A stretch of 64,000 nt of DNA from Sneathia vaginalis (GTDB lineage: Bacteria; Fusobacteriota; Fusobacteriia; Fusobacteriales; Leptotrichiaceae). The position numbers were made by a program, and so were the translations under genes. Position 1 is the stretch's first letter. Each line of letters opens with the position of its first letter. Shown piece after piece: positions 63,141 to 64,000 of the stretch. The stretch spans positions 770,642-834,641 of the forward strand of contig NZ_CP011280.1 of NCBI RefSeq assembly GCF_000973085.1, given 5' to 3'. Under the pieces are notes generated by a model. The model saw only the letters and a list, made by a program, of their open reading frames with translations, had not been told where the DNA came from and searched no databases.

Positions 63141-63637
63141 CTAAAACTGCCTTTTTCTTACTTTTTCTTTTTTAACCTTTTCAGGATAATTATTTTCATT
63201 TTCTTCACCAAGCATAACTCCAGCTCCAACACCGAATGCAAGATTTCCCTTATTATTTACTGAACCACTTAATTTATATACAAAGTTACGTTCTTCATTA
63301 GTTCCACTAAATCCTACTGCTAATGTATGTTATCCTCCATAGTATCCATATGCTGTGAATATATTATGTCTATATCTTGAAACTCACTAGATACTTCCCT
63401 ATCTATTTTTAATTGTGTTAGGAAATAGTCTGCAAATTCAAAATCTACTGCATGTAAGTCTACGTGTTTAGTACCCTCTATTACATTTGTATAATATACA
63501 AAATTGTCTAAATTTTTTGCTAAAGTAATATTAGTCATTATTACTAAAAATGAAATTAAAAGCTTTTTAGTAGTTAAAAAATTAAAATGTTGTTTAATTC
63601 TATATAGTAGTTTAGATAATATCACTGTATTCTCCAT
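63141..63637 (-). pseudogene. Deletion relic of a second accessory-adhesin cassette
   Basis: The 5' part (63637 to about 63385) encodes a signal peptide and NLDNFVYYTNVIEGTKHVDL...EFADYFLTQ, closely parallel to the accessory protein at 62386-62898. After EVSSEF the DNA switches to the 3' end of an adhesin: in another frame it reads SRYRHNIFTAYGYYGG, stop, HTLAVGFSGTNEERNFVYKL and GNLAFGVGAGVMLGEE, nearly identical at DNA level to 51520-51720. The signal-bearing frame runs out of frame through it and stops at 63320. A single large deletion removing the adhesin passenger explains this. The anchor piece also carries a stop codon and a diverged tail ending near 63141. Confidence 0.85.
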
Positions 63638-63694
63638 TTTTTCCTCCTTATTGTTATGCTTTTACTTGTTTTTGTTTAAAAAAACAACTTTTTT

Positions 63695-63724
63695 ATTTTA
63701 TCATTTCTAGTCTAAAATTTTCAA
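63695..63724 (-). promoter_or_regulatory. Promoter of the relic cassette
   Basis: Minus strand TTGAAA (63719-63724), 18 bases, TAAAAT (63695-63700). The block GTAAAATAAAGTTGA just upstream and including the -35 is shared with the G-tract promoter at 62964-62993, but the spacer here has no homopolymer. Confidence 0.55.
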
Positions 63725-63763
63725 CTTTATTTTACATATATACCCATCTGTTATTTAACCATT

Positions 63764-63801
63764 AAAAAAAAGCATAAATCTATATTGATTTATACTTTTT
63801 T
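63764..63801. terminator. Terminator between the RpiR-type gene and the relic cassette
   Basis: AAGCATAAATC ... GATTTATACTT stem with one G-T type pair, flanked by an A-run on the left and T-run on the right, so it can work in both directions. Confidence 0.65.
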
Positions 63802-63824
63802 CCATTTATGTTCTTTTTTTTAAC

Positions 63825-64000
63825 CTATTTTATCATTAACACAAGCTTTTCAATTATCATGGTTGCTGCTAGGTGTAACATAAGTCTTGATCTGACTCTT
63901 TTTCTTAAGACAGTATTGTATACTGATAACACAATATCACTAATATTTCCTAGTGTGTTATTACCTAGTGAACATATGCAAGCTATCTTAACTCCATTCA
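63825..64000 (-). CDS. RpiR/MurR-family regulator, C-terminal fragment
   Basis: The last 58 codons of a gene that runs off the right edge. NGVKIACICSLGNNTLGNIS followed by DIVLSV resembles the end of a SIS domain as in RpiR/MurR regulators (KII.IT..GNNPL..lSDI.L), and the following helix-rich RSRLMLHLAATMIIEKLVLM fits the family's C-terminal helices. RpiR-type proteins sense sugar phosphates and control sugar or amino-sugar genes. Based on a short piece, so tentative. The stop lies at 63825 and a terminator follows. Confidence 0.55.
   Translation of the reverse strand, partial: NGVKIACICSLGNNTLGNISDIVLSVYNTVLRKRVRSRLMLHLAATMIIEKLVLMIK

Overview
The window is very AT-rich. Its protein set points to a diderm anaerobe of the Fusobacteriota, most likely Leptotrichiaceae (Streptobacillus/Sneathia-like). 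This is inferred from protein style: YadA-type trimeric adhesins with a Fusobacterium-like extended signal peptide, an outer-membrane barrel protein, a complete arginine deiminase operon, amino-acid symporters and threonine ammonia-lyase. No rRNA, tRNA or CRISPR array was seen. Promoters are often close to the sigma-70 consensus with 17-bp spacers.

Layout. (1) 1-6649, minus: overlapping operon thiN, dinG-like, uvrA, AI-2E-family permease, and the start of an mltG-like gene cut by the window edge; folC diverges from it. (2) 7859-14036: C69 peptidase and the arginine deiminase operon arcA-arcB-arcC-arcD. (3) 14261-18667, plus: Nudix hydrolase, AGCS symporter, threonine ammonia-lyase and a DAACS-type symporter, suggesting amino-acid fermentation. 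(4) 18821-26713, minus: overlapping operon of sugar epimerase, smc, L,D-transpeptidase, phosphohexomutase and a Wzz-like protein, followed (26868-28832) by an outer-membrane barrel protein with a long coiled-coil insertion. (5) 29007-39059, minus: surface polysaccharide locus with panE at its head, then manC, wzx, wzy, five glycosyl/glycerophosphate transferases and a WbaP-like initiating transferase. (6) 39220-43168, plus: valS, nfeD-like, SPFH/stomatin. (7) 43174-47348, minus: DUF2871 protein with its TetR regulator, HAD phosphatase, PTS EIICB, GNAT.

(8) 47349-64000 is an accessory, decaying region. It holds a stand-alone YadA anchor gene behind a possible attenuator, an IS21 remnant fused to a truncated ORF6N gene, a membrane-protein gene broken by a nonsense codon and a frameshift, and a giant trimeric autotransporter adhesin (51308-62389) split into three ORFs by two small frameshifts. 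The adhesin is preceded by a short secreted protein with a 4-bp overlap. Upstream of both lies a promoter whose -35/-10 spacer contains nine consecutive G, the layout of a phase-variable promoter. A second copy of the same two-gene cassette survives at 63141-63637 as a deletion relic in which the 5' part of the accessory gene is joined to the 3' adhesin anchor. The window ends in the 3' part of an RpiR/MurR-type regulator.

Most distinctive candidate system: a phase-variable accessory-protein/trimeric-adhesin cassette. Its adhesin carries a coiled-coil tail after the membrane anchor and a block of inserted helical repeats in the head.
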